NCBI GenBank assembly: GCA_963693285.1
Contig: OY848917.1
Coordinates: 16,430,192-16,494,191 of the forward strand
Length of the DNA stretch: 64,000 nt
Direction: 5' to 3'
From: Xestospongia muta
Taxonomy: Eukaryota > Porifera > Demospongiae > Haplosclerida > Petrosiidae
Shown here piece after piece: positions 18,715 to 31,405 of the stretch. Position numbers and translations under genes: made by a program. The notes beneath the pieces are model-generated. The model was not told the origin of the DNA and did no database searches. It worked only from the letters and a program-made list of their open reading frames with translations. How positions within the stretch are numbered: position 1 is the stretch's first letter; every line of letters starts with the position of its first letter.

Positions 18715-19115
18715 CATGAATAGAAAAGGTACCTTGTACTTGCATGGCAAAGGAAAGTGAGGCAATCACATTCTGTGGAGTGCTTTGTTTTGTCTTTAGG
18801 TCACAATCTGAATAATGGTGGAAGTCATTTGGTATATTATACAATTATTCTTTTACTATTTATGATTTTGTCTCTTGTAACATACAAATCTGTCACCTCT
18901 AGTATCTCAAGGAACTCAACGTGACTCTCGTACTTCATTAATTCTCCAACAACAGAAGATCCCACAGCATTCAAAACCATTATGGTTGACATACCTTGTC
19001 CATCATTATTACAACCTACCAAAGCTCCTAAAAGTAAAGAAATTGAAGACCTTGAGGTAAGCAAGGCTAAAAGAATAAATCTTAATTTTGCTTTAGACTT
19101 GTTTGTATGAGGAGT
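18715..19115 (+). pseudogene. WRN RQC and linker fragments, inverted
   Basis: Plus strand: the small RQC exons (about 18735-18835, equivalent to 6296-6185; the SQPEKWW codons now contain a stop), then directly the linker exon (about 18880-19055) ending in a donor GTAAGC, then the start of the HRDC exon (19096-19125). The exons between RQC and linker are missing here and reappear inverted in the next block. Confidence 0.6.
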
Positions 19116-19134
19116 TGATTTTGTACCATAATAA

Positions 19135-19268
19135 GATTGCAGATTAGCCTGAGGAGTATTTTCATGAGCTAACATCTCATTACTAGTAGTAATTTTTAAG
19201 GGATAATTTGGTTCTCTTTTTACCCGAGACAACCAATTCATACCCTTAGCTGAACAGAGAAGCATATC
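19135..19268 (-). pseudogene. WRN RQC-end exon fragment
   Basis: Copy of the exon at 5901-6006: AKGMNWLSRVKREPNY... against AKGKNWLSRAKREPNY in the main gene, with the acceptor side retained. Isolated, so part of the fragment field and not an independent gene. Confidence 0.65.
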
Positions 19269-19639
19269 AAAACATGCACAACTTGTAGCACATACTTGAG
19301 TGTTCGACAGTTTTACTGCAACCTTTTCTGATATAGTCTGATAACCCTTACCATCTTTGCATTAACTAGGGCTTTAGAACTAAACTGTTGTTCTTACCAC
19401 TAGACTGCCATTATAGCAAAGTTTGTTAACAATACGTTTGCAATGTTTCCATACTATAGTGCACTTATTGTAAACCTGACAAGTCTTTGTTACAAATAGG
19501 ATAAGCAATTCTACAAATGATAACAATGGAGAGCTAAACCATTATCAACTAAAGATTTTTTTAGAAAACATTTAACAGACAGAATTTTGTAAGAGCTGCA
19601 ATAACTCCTCTTGTTCATTCATAACACGGTGGACTAGCA

Positions 19640-20510
19640 GCTAATACTAAGCTATTCCATGTGGTTTGACTGTACACAGTGTGCAATATGACAAATACAA
19701 ATATGAAGTGAACATCACACTTACCTGTGTCTCTTGATGACAACTGTACAGATGGAAGAAATCCTTTCAATATTATTACTCTAATGGTGACCTGTCTCAG
19801 TAGTCAATGAAGCAGGATCTGTTACACAGGTGACAGTAACAGTGAGGATAAGAGAGACTGGTACTACTTACCAGCATACTGTTCCAATGCCAGAGTAGCA
19901 AATGGCACTGTTGGTAGTGTCACTGCTATAAATAGTAGTAGTGCCTCACAGTCTATGACAGGTAATCACTGAGTAGAATGGTATACACATATCTTGTTAT
20001 ATCTTTGTTATAAGCAACTCTACAAATACATCAGAGAACATAGTAACACCCCTCGTCTAGCAGTTACAAGTAACAATACAAAATACATCAAGGAACAGAT
20101 TAACAGCCCTAGCTTAGCATTTAACCTGTTCATGGACATTTTGGTTAAGCAACCCTACAAAATACATCAAGAATCATAATAACAGCCCTGCTCTAACATT
20201 ACAAGCAACCCTACAAAATACATCAAGGAACACAGTAAACAGCCCTGGTCTAGCATTTATAAGCAAATGCATAATAACTGCCCTAGCTGGTCTAGCATAT
20301 CATGTGTCTAAGAATACACAACATAATTACATGTACTTGAATAACAGTCAGTTCTACAATCAAAGCAGTACAATATCAGTTGACACTGACATGACCAAAT
20401 AGTATACAAAATATTAAGTGATTGATGAAACTTACTTTAATGATATACATTTTTCTGCTGGCTATCTAGACACTTTGTTTAAACTATTTACAATTGTATG
20501 AATAGTATAA
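19640..20510. repeat. Duplicated segment, copy 2, abutting satellite array A
   Basis: Resembles 14400-15610 in order: the exon relic with GATCTGTTACACAGGTGACA, the CCCTACAAAATACATCAA repeats (here several copies, 20010-20240), CTAGCATATCATGTGTCTAA, and finally the sequence like 15530-15610. It ends where the ~143 bp satellite begins. Where gene B has its first ankyrin exons upstream of its array, unit A has this sequence instead. Confidence 0.6.
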
Positions 20511-20514
20511 TACA

Positions 20515-23500
20515 TAATTCTTATATTTTTCTCTCATATTTATTTATGATGTGATTACTTGTTGTCTCTATGTGTCATTTACTATATCATAGGAGGTAAG
20601 TGTTATATAATATAATATAACTTCTATGATTAGTGTATATAAATAACTTATTTGTGTTTTCTTTTTTATATTTTGCTCTCATATTTATATTGATGTGATT
20701 ACTTGTCATCTCTATGTGTCATTTACAATATCATAGAGAGTAAGTGTTATATAATATAATATAACTTCTGTTTAGCGTATACAATAGTGTTATTATGTTT
20801 TCTTTCTTATATCTTGTTCACATATTTTTGGTGATGCGACTACATGTTGTCTCTATGTGTCATTCACCATATCACAGCCAGTAAGTGTTATATAATATAA
20901 TATAACTTCTGTTTAGCGTATACAATAGTGTTATTATGTTTTCTTTCTTATATCTTGCTCACATATTTTTGGTGATGCGACTACATGTTGTCTCTATGTG
21001 TCATTCACCATATCACAGCCAGTAAGTGTTATATAATGTAATATAACTTCTACATTTAGTGTATACAATGGAATTATTTGTGTTTTCTTATATTGTTCTG
21101 CCATATTTATATTGATGTTATTACTTGTCATCTTTATGCGTCATTTACAATATCATAGGAAGTAAGTGTTATATAATGTAATATAACTTCTACGTTTAGT
21201 GTATACAATGGTGTTATTTTGTTTTCTTTCTTATATTTTTCTCTCATATTTATGGTGATGTGGTTACTTGTCGTCTCTATGTGTCATTTACAATATCATA
21301 GAGAGTGAGTGTTATATAATGTAATATAACTTCTAAATTTGGTGTATACAATATTATTATTTTATTTTCTTTCTTATATTTTGCTTCCATATTTATGATA
21401 ATCTGATTGCTTGTCATCTCTATGTGTCATTTACAATATCATAGTTGGTAAGTGTTATATATTGTTATATAACTTTTACATTTTGTGTATATAATGGAGT
21501 TATTTGTGTTTTTCTTTTTTATATTTTGCTCCCTTATTTATATTGATGTGATGACTTGTCATCTCATTGTGTCATTTGCAATATCATAGGAAGTAAGTGT
21601 CATATAATGTAATATAACTTCTAAGTTTAGTGTATACAATAGTGTTATTTGTGGTTTTTTTCTTATATTTTTCTCTCATATTTCTGATGATGTGATTAGT
21701 TGTCGTCTCTATGTGTCATTTACTATATCATAGGAGGTAAGTGTTATATAATATAATATAACTTCTAAGTTTAGTGTATACAATAGTGTTATTTGTGTTT
21801 TCTTTCTTATATTTTGCTCCCATATTTATGATAATCTTATTGCTTGTCATCTCTCTGTGTCATTTACAATATCATAGTTGGTAAGTGTTATATAGTGTTA
21901 TATAACTTTTATATTTTGTGTATATAAATATGTTATTTGTGTTTTCTTTTTTATATTTTGCTCTCATATTTATAATGATGTGATTACTTGTCATCTCTAT
22001 GTGTCATTTACTATATCATAGGTGGTATGTGTTATATAATGTAATATAAATTCTATATTTAGTGTATACAATGGTATTATTTGTGTTTTCTTTCTTATAT
22101 TTTGCTCACATATTTATGGTGATATGATTACTTGTTGTCTCTATGTGTCATTTACAATATCACAGCTGGTAAGTGCTATATAATGTAATATAACTTCTAA
22201 GTTTAGTGTATATAATGGTGTTATTTTTTTTCTTATATTTTGCTCCCATATTTATGGTGATATGATTACTTGTTGTCTCTACGTGTCATTTACAATATCA
22301 TAGAAGGTAAGTTTTATATAATGTAATATAACTTCTAAATTTAGTGTATACAACAGTATTATTTTATTTTTTTTCTTATATTTTGCTCCCATATTTATGA
22401 TAATCTGATTACTTGTCATCTCTATGTGTCATTTACAATATCATAGCCAGTAAGTCTTATATAATTTAATATAACTTCTACGTTTAGTGTATACAATGGT
22501 GTTATTTTGTTTTCTTTCTTATATTTTGCGCCCATATTTATGATAATGTGACTACTTGTCATCTCTGTGTCATTGACAATATTGTAGTCGGTGAGTGTTA
22601 TATAATGTTATATAACTTCTACATTTAGTGTATACAATGATGTTATTTGTGTTTTCTTTCTTATATTTTTCTCTCATATTTATGGTGATGTGATTACTTG
22701 TTGTCTCTATGTGTCATTTACAATATCATAGAGGGGTGTTATATAATGTAATATAGCTTCTACATTTAGTGTATACAATGGTGTTATTTGTGTTTTCTTT
22801 CATATATTTTGCTCCCATATTTATGATAATCCGATTACTTGTCATCTCTATGTGTCATTTACAATGTCATAGTCGGTAAGTGTTATATAATGTTATATAA
22901 CTTCTACATTTGTGTATATAATGTAGTTATTTGTGTTTTCTTTTTTATATTTTGCTCACATATTTATGATGATGTGATTACTTATCATCTTTGTGTCATT
23001 TACAATATAATATATAGGGAGTAAGTGTTATATAATGTAATATAACTTCTACATTTTGTGTATATAATGGAGTTATTTGTGTTTTCTTTCTTACATTTTC
23101 CTCCCTTATTTATATTGATGTGATTTCTTGTCATCTCTATGTGTCATTTACAATAACATAGGAAGTAGGTGTCATATAATGTAATATAACTTCTAAGTTT
23201 AGTGTATACAATGGTGTTATTTTGTTTTCTTTCTTATATTTTTCTCTCATATTTATGATGATGTGATTACTCGTCGTCTCTATGTGTCATTTACAATATC
23301 ATAGGAGGTAAGTGTTATGTAATGTTATATAATTTCTACATTTAGTGTATATAATGGTGTTATTTTGTTTTCTTTTTTCTATTTTGCTCCCATACTTATG
23401 GTGATGTGGTTACTTGTCGTCTCTATGTGTCATTTACAATATCATAGCCAGTAAGTTTTATATAATTTAATATAACTTCTACGTTTAGTATATACAATGG

Positions 23501-24120
23501 AGTTATTTGTGTTTTCTTTCTTATATTTTGCTCCCATTTTTATGGTGATGTGATTACTTGTCATCTCTATGTGTCATTTACAATATCATAGAAGGTAAGT
23601 GTTATATAATGTAATATAACTTATAAGTTTAGTGTATACAATGATGTTATTTTGTTTAATTTCTTATATTTTTCTCCCGTATTTATGGTGATGTGACTAC
23701 TTTTTGTTCCTATGTGTCAATTCCAATATCATAGGAGGTAAGTGTTATATAATGTAATGTAACTTCTACATTTAGTGTATACAATGGTGTTATTTTTTAT
23801 TATATTTTGCTCCCATATTTATGGTGATGTGATTACTTGTCATATCTCTGTGTCATTTACAACATCATAGCAGGTAAGTGTTATATAATGTAATATAACT
23901 TTTAAGTTTAGTGTATACAATGGTGTTATTTTTTATTATATTTTGCTTCCATATTTATGGTGATGGGATTACTTTTCATCTCCATGTGTCATTTACAATA
24001 TCATAGCTGGTATGTGCTATATAATGTAATATAATTTCTAAGTTTACTGTATAGAATGGTGTTATTTATTTCTTTTCTTATATTTTGCTTCCATAATTAT
24101 GTTGATGTGTTTACTTGTTG
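20515..24120. repeat. ~143 bp satellite, array A (about 25 units)
   Basis: Monomer of about 141-146 bp: a T-rich tract (TTTTCTTTCTTATATTTT), CCCATATTTATGGTGATGTG, TGTGTCATTTACAATATCAT, AG plus 2-3 variable bases, GTAAGTGTTATATAATGTAA, then TTCTAAGTTTAGTGTATACA. Units differ by scattered substitutions and small indels. The array lies directly 5' of the surviving ankyrin exons of gene A and is the same family as array B. Confidence 0.9.
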
Positions 24121-25541
24121 TCTCTATGTGTCTTCTACAATGTACTCTTTATAATTTGGTATAATATAATTTAATGTATTAGTCAATGCAACATTGTCAT
24201 TGTAAAATATTTATTCACTACTGTTCAAACTATAAATTTTCAAGTTTTGTAATATATTTTGTCATAAGTATGGACATTAAAGGTCTTTAATGTTTCTCAC
24301 ACATTTATTGGTTTCAGCTTTGTCATGATTTATCTCATTTAGCATATTTTAGAATGGGCTTATTATTTTACACAGAATTATTGTTTGTTTAAAATGATTT
24401 TAGTATAATATTACATTGTGTTTAGCATTAGTAATGTAGTCTTTTTTATTGCTCTGCATTATAACAATTATAATGATAGCATTACTACCAAGACATTATA
24501 TTGCCAGGAGCCAAACACATCAAATGAGTAAAAAGTATTCAACTATGTGGTAACCATAAGGTAAAACATTTCTTGAGAATGACTATATAAGAAAATGTTA
24601 AATGGTTAATTATGTTCATTGTTTAGTTAATTACTTTCATGATATTGAAGTATTTAAGCTTTCAAAAGTGGTCTTAAGCTGACTACTGTAGTTTGTCTAA
24701 TACTGTAACAGTTTTTGTAACTTTGAGTTGCACTCCCTTTGACAGTGTTTTTTAAAATTAGAGTTGTTGATTTTCTCACACTTTGTTTGACTAGATATTA
24801 TCAAAGTATTGTTAACTGGTAATGTTGTGATTGTTTACCTTGTATAATGATTGTTAATTTAATTAATGTAAGTGTGTGTAGATATTTTATTTGTTAAATT
24901 ATTTATATTGTGAGTAATTGAGAGTATATGGTTCTTTCAAAAGAGATTACATTGCTATACTTGTACTGTGATGTTGTTAACATAGTGTAAAGACTTAAAG
25001 AACATTTTGTGCGTGTTTGAGAACTTGTAGCATTGATAATACTTGTATACATAATCTATCTTTCTGTTAAAGAAGCTATCTGTTGAATTTTTTTTGTGAG
25101 AAAAATAAATAAGTGTTTGTTCATAGCCTTTTCTGAAATGGCATGAGTAAATTGTCTTTGTAAAGAGCTCTATTCTTCTTCTATGCTAAATGAGCAATTT
25201 TAATATGGTCACAGACTACTGTAAAGTGTCAAATTTATATTTATAATGTCATGTTGATAATTGTGCAAAAATATGTCTATTGTGATGTAATGTCTATGTA
25301 TATTTGTGTACTTAGAGTGTTATTTGTATTGATGACATTATTGTAAGAGTTATTGAGAGTAGTTTGTTTAGTATAAGAGTACTTAATTTGACTTGTACTT
25401 TATGATGTTGTCTATGTTTATAATGTTACTAGTGTACTCATGTAATACATACATGTATACAACACTACTGGTATAGTTAATGTGCAAATGTTATAATACA
25501 TTCTTTAGTTCACATTAATGTGGTTATTATAATATATTTAG
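24121..25541 (+). other. Intron sequence between array A and first gene A exon
   Basis: AT-rich and non-coding. From about 25165 onward it is nearly identical to 52423 onward, fixing one edge of the alignable duplicated unit outside the satellite. Confidence 0.5.
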
Positions 25542-28500
25542 GAGGGATCTACTCCAGTCATATTAGCAGCAGAGAGGAGACACAGGGATATTGTTTGGAT
25601 TTTAGCACAGAAAGGAACCAATCTAGACATTGTTAACAAAGTAAGTGTTCATGTACATATGTTATAAAACAAACCCTGTATAACTGAAGATGAAATGTAG
25701 CTGTCTTAAAAAATATGGAAAATGAATGATTATCACAATGGAACTATTTTTAATTAAATTAGAATAAATATTAAAATTTTCATAAATTTTCTGGTAATCA
25801 CACAAATATAATGGTGAATTGTCAAGATGTGAAACAACATTTTTGAATTTCTCTTCATCATTAGCACTCAGAGCTAATTTATTTGTATTAATACATATGT
25901 ATAATTATATATATATATACAGTGAATAATTGTTTGTTAATTTGGTTAGGCATAATTTATTGTTAATACATGAATAATAAACAAGTATGATTACAGTAAA
26001 CCATGCCCTCATGGTTTATATCACTGAAATCATGCACTGAACATACTGTGGGGTTCAATTTAATTGATGCAATAAAGACGTTCTTACTAACATACATGAT
26101 GACGTTACTTTTTTGCATTTTTAATGTTAGTTCTGATTTTAAATTTTGGCTTTTGCTAATGGCTGTCATAATTTGTCAATTTCGTTAGATAAATATGTCA
26201 CAAGGATTTGTCTTTCAGATTCATATCACTCTTTCAAAGGAATGATTTCATAGGATTGTTCACATTTGACTTAGCTCTGTTGCCAAATTTAAGGAATATT
26301 TGATCCAAATGAACTGATCCTAATTGGTAAAACGAAAACTGCTTAACAAACATGATGATGTCACTTTTTGCATTTTCAATTTTAGTACTGAACTTTTTCT
26401 TTTGTCAGATAGTATTATGGTTACATGAACATGAAAATCATTATTCTACCAATCTGCATTGGCACCATTTATCCAATATTTATTGCATAATTAAACTAAT
26501 TTTAATAAATAATAATAAGTAAAAACATTGTCAGACCTCACTAAGATGTAAAAACTGGGCTGTCATTACTTTGTGACAACAATATTAGACATCCACATTA
26601 TGAAAGGAATTAGTTTTATAGAGTAATGCAATCATTAATAGGATCAACTTTACCTCATGACGCCTTTATAATATTCAACATCTAGAATGGCAAAACATTA
26701 GTATGTAAGACAGTTATTGTGCATATGTACGGATACTGATGTATGTACTACATAGTATAGTGTTATATTTATATAGTAGAGGATGTAGTGTATTGTGTAA
26801 ATTAATGATATAATACAATTAAAGAAAATATTGAAGTGCCATATACTTAGTAATTTTGGAGGTAGAAAATATTGACAAATTCATGAAATGTATTTCAATT
26901 GCCAAAATTTTATCCTCGAATACTTTAATTAGGGGTATGGTAATAGGTAGAAGACACCGTTCACCAATTTAATTTCTTCAAACTCTAGTATATATTAAAT
27001 TCATTAATATTTTCTTCCTTCAAAATTATCCACTATGTGGTAGTCAATGTGAAATATAATAATTAACATTTTTTGAATCAGGAGACAACTATATATTGGA
27101 CTTCACTGACCAATCACATTGAAACAGTCCAGTTACATTTACATTAATAATGCTGATCCTATTATTTTTAGAAAGATTAGTATGTATTGTGCATAGATGT
27201 TATTATGTACAGATATGATATTGTAGTATGTACTACATATTCTTAGGGCTATATCATAGTGCGTAATATAAATTTGTCTAGGATCGGATGACAGCTCTAC
27301 ATTATGTCTCAAGAAGTAATAACACTAAGATAGTCCAGCTACTCCTGCGGTATAGTGCAGATCCTAATATTTGTGACAAGGTTAGTCTATAACTTATTTT
27401 ATTGTTAATCTACTTTAACACAGAATGGCAATACTGCATCGCATATTGCCTGCAAAGAAGGTCATATAAATATTATACAATCCTTGCTATCTTGTGGAGC
27501 AGATATGACTATTAAGAATAATGAGGGTAAGACTCCATTAGATGAATGTCAAGGCAGAAACAAGGATAAAATTGCTAGTCTTTTTTCTAAATACAATCCA
27601 AAACGAGGTGAGGTATTAAACAACAACTATATAATAAATAATAAAAGTTAAAGTTAATAAATGTACTATTACTCCTACTTGTTTGGTTTGTTATTATTTA
27701 GTTTTGGAAGATGTGTCTAAATGGATTATTGAATATCTCAATGAAGAGCAAGTTTTTGAGAAACCAGAGTATGGAGTCAAGTTTGTCATTCCACCATCAT
27801 CAGTGGAAATAGGGCAAGAGGTCAAAACAGAAGTCAAAGTAGTTGCACCAAAAGAGTCAGAGATCAACCTCCCTCCTGAAGTTGAGCTTGTCAGCTGTTT
27901 CTATAAGATTAAGACAACAGGAAAATTCACCAGACCTATTGAGGTTCATCTCCAACATAACGTTGAACTCAAATCACAAGAGGAAAGTCAACAGCTAATA
28001 TTTATTAGAGCTAAAGGACCACCACCTTATATGTTTGAGCTGTTACCAACTGGCTATGACCAAGTGTTGACACCTTATGACAATTCTGGTGTCGTAAGAA
28101 TCTCTGATTTTTGTCTCATTGGTATCATCCGAAATTTAATTAATTCTCTAATTGAATGGCCATCTCACAGTTATGTAATGACAGTCTTTTTCAAGGGGGT
28201 GGAGAAATTTTGTTGGGAAATACAAGCAGTGGTCACAAAAAATCTTGGACCTTTTCTTGAGGTATGGAAGACACAACAAAAAGAGAATTACAATACTAGA
28301 TTACAACTGTATACATGTTATTTGTCTATATTAGAGAGTGAACACAGAGAAACGCTTTGAAAACTGGCAAAGGATAGACCCAGTTACTTTCTTTGATCCT
28401 GAGATTAATGGAGTTACAATTGCTAATGAGTATTATGACATTAAGCCATTGATAAATCCATTTCAAGTAAAGTTCAGTTGATTTTATGATCTTTTAAATA

Positions 28501-31405
28501 TAGTGTCATTTAAGGTTTGTAGGAAAGTGGTTGATCAATGTCAACCAGACATGGCCCTACCTTACTTAAAATTTAAAGTCTCTCTCAAACATAAGAATGA
28601 ACCCCCTGACCTAGAGCTCACTTTTAAAAGAATAGTTCAACCGTTGACTTTGGTAATTCCTAATTATGATTTGGAACAAGTACAGAAGACAACAAGTGAG
28701 AGACAATAAAAATAGGATCTAGTCATGTTTCTGTCAGCATAACACATTGCTGGAGCTTTTATAAAATAGTGAATATACTAATATGTATGTTCCTTTTCCT
28801 AATAGTTAACTTCTATCCATAGGCAGTCATCATATCGATTAGGAATATCTGATGAATTATTATGTGAGTTATGTAATATCCAAGTTAATGGATAATTTGG
28901 TCATTGAATCAAACTCATCTTTCATATTTTCTCATTATCAGGTAAAGAGCCCAAGAAAAAACACCTGATGACACTACTTCACGAAATTAAGCACATGTGG
29001 AATATTATTGGTGAACAACTTGAAGTGCATTATTGTGATATAAAGTCTGCTGAACATAATATGGCATATGACGATACTACAAAACTCTCAGAAGTCCTTC
29101 AGGTATGGATAGACGAGAGAACATGTGAAGTGTCTTGGAGAATGATCATCACTGTTGTGAAGGAGCCACCTATAGAACACAATGTAGTAGTTGAAAACAT
29201 ATATAAATTTTTAGCAAGATCTGATATCAGGAATGAATATCTCTCTTCTGATCAACCTGGTAAAGTTAAAAATATATTTATTTAATGTGTTTTCATATGT
29301 CATTCTATAGGTCAAGTGATTACCACTTTTAATTCTCCACCTCCAGCTCAAACAAAACCTACTGAGATAAAAGGTATTACAATATAGCTATAATATTAAA
29401 TGACTCATTTGCATGTTTGTTATATTGCAGTTCACCCTATTAATCCTACTACTCCATTTCCAATTACACCAAAACCAGCTGAAAAGAAAGGTACATGCAA
29501 CTAAATAGACTCTAAGATACTTATGCCATATAGATCAACCTTTATCTGGTCCCCAACCTCCTAATACACCACAACTTGGTGAGAAAGTAGATATGCAATA
29601 ATTAGACAACTTTCTTTCTATACCATGAACATATTTAAAGGAATTTAAATATTTAATTTTTTTCCAGTGGAATTAGTAGATGAAATGGAACAAGAAGCTC
29701 CCTTACAGTCAACCAATCCTATTGGAGTAAGTTAATTAATTATTATTATGATTTATTACTGTAACATTATGTGACATAATTTCATAAAACTCTTATATAT
29801 TGTAGTAACATGTACCAAAAAGTAGTTATGTATAAATGCAAACATTCTCTGAAGTTTCAAGTGCATTGACAATAAATAAAATTTTGTATTCATCTATGCA
29901 CATGCATATAGTGTGTATATATATATACAAACACTATATGTCTCTATATGTATACGTCTTTGTTTTTTACATTTGTATGTATATATATATACATACATAC
30001 AAATGTGTTTATTAATATTATGAATACATCTCTCTATTAGTTTGCTGCTCATTGTCTTCATAAACAAGCTAAACAATGGGAGGAGAAAGATAATGATTTG
30101 ATTGTAGCTACTAAATGTATGGCCAGACTGATGATGGAAATGTCAAAGTTTGCCCAGTAAGTGTTATAGAGTGAAATGTATACTTCAATATGTAGTTTAT
30201 AAAATGTTCATTGAACTAAATATCACAAATACAAATATATCTGGTGTAGTTATAAATAGTCAGTAATTTAGCACTGAAAGTTTACTATACCCTGAGTATT
30301 GTACTAATATATTACTTTCAGTTTGATAATAATTATGATTACCTTTCTTTTATAGAGATGAAGAAGGTGATGTTAATTCTAAAGAAGATTTTATCCAAAC
30401 AGCTAATCTTATTGTCAAAGACAATAAGGAGGTTGTTAAAATAGCTACACAAGTTGCTGAGCTCTGTACAGACATACGACTCAAAAATGTGAGTTATAGA
30501 GTTTGATTTAAAAAATATTCATACATAGAGTACCTTTAATGTGTGTGTAATAAGATTATAATTAGTTAACTCTTCTTATATGAATTGATTGAAACTGTAA
30601 TATTTATTCACACTTGACTTTGGTCATTTTAAAACTTCTCTTTAATTCCATTTAATACATTCCTTTACAGACTCTGTCACAAGTCCTTGATGGTATTCCA
30701 ACTTATGCCACACAACTCAAAATTAATGTTGGTGTGCATTCAGGAAAATATGGTAAGCCATTAACTTTATGAGGAGTATTAGTACTCAACCATTGATAGA
30801 ACTCAGAAAACAGAAATACACTTATTTAACCAAAACATAATTTTTCCCTTTAATTAATAATAAGTTTAAGAGAGTAACAAAAGTAATTGATAGTAACACA
30901 TAGTTTTGTAAGGTTTGAAATAATTACAGTTGGTTTAAAAATGTAAGTACATAAATTCATATAGTCATCATGTTATACAACTTATTCTACAAATGTCAAA
31001 ATTAACTATATGATGACTTATTTGATATATTGTGTCTTAAAGAGTAACTAAAGTACTATATTCTACACAGTGGGTACTCCCATAATTAAAAGCTGTTGCC
31101 CATGTTATAATAGTGTGGCTATATTATTATTGTATAATATTAACCTTTCTTCAGCCAGTTTATACTACACATGTACATATATGTATCTTACATATAGTAT
31201 TACAATGTATCTTATCCACCTTGTCTAATTTCTTGATTTTACAAACCTAGAAGGAGATAAAGAAGCTACTAGTTTGTTGACAGTTAATGCTGAGAATCTC
31301 ATGACTGCTGTTGGTGTAGTACTTGAAAATACAGAGAGTGCCTTATTAAAAGTACCTCCAGATGCTCGTACATACTTGACTGGCCTAAGCTGGGTCAAAA
31401 AATAA
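25542..31405 (+). CDS. Ankyrin-ZU5-death domain-vinculin tail protein, gene A (5' incomplete)
   Basis: Paralog of gene B. Exons: 25542-25640, 27282-27380, 27424-27607 (ankyrin repeats), 27702-28261 (ZU5, FEKPEYGVKFVIPPSS), 28335-28466, 28515-28695 (UPA-like region), a damaged exon near 28806-28868, 28942-29259 (death domain, MWNIIGEQLEV...LQVWIDE), 29311-29373, 29431-29490, 29534-29578 (Pro-rich), 29668-29726, 30041-30156, 30356-30488, 30671-30752, 31251-31405 (vinculin tail, stop TAA). Phases agree throughout; the listed exons total 2286 nt (761 codons plus stop). The exon at 28806 has a 68 bp deletion relative to gene B and reads into TAG, but its flanking exons are both phase 1, so skipping it keeps the frame. 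No start codon or first two ankyrin exons were found. Inferred role: cytoplasmic adaptor joining death-fold signalling to actin. Confidence 0.8.

Noticed and set aside
18837..19265. 142-codon minus-strand frame as a gene
   Set aside because: Only its first part copies a WRN exon; the rest is antisense to an inverted WRN linker fragment, so it is a chimera of rearranged pieces.
22839..23024. Open frame inside the satellite
   Set aside because: One of many chance frames in the repeat; not conserved between monomers.
20515..24120. Regularly spaced repeats as a possible CRISPR array
   Set aside because: The whole ~143 bp unit is repeated with no unique spacers, in an intron-rich eukaryotic region.
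31070..31180. Possible extra exon (GTPIIKSCCPC) before the last vinculin-tail exon
   Set aside because: It has an acceptor-like start and is conserved in B, but it has no fitting donor, reads into stops, and would interrupt the vinculin-tail alignment.
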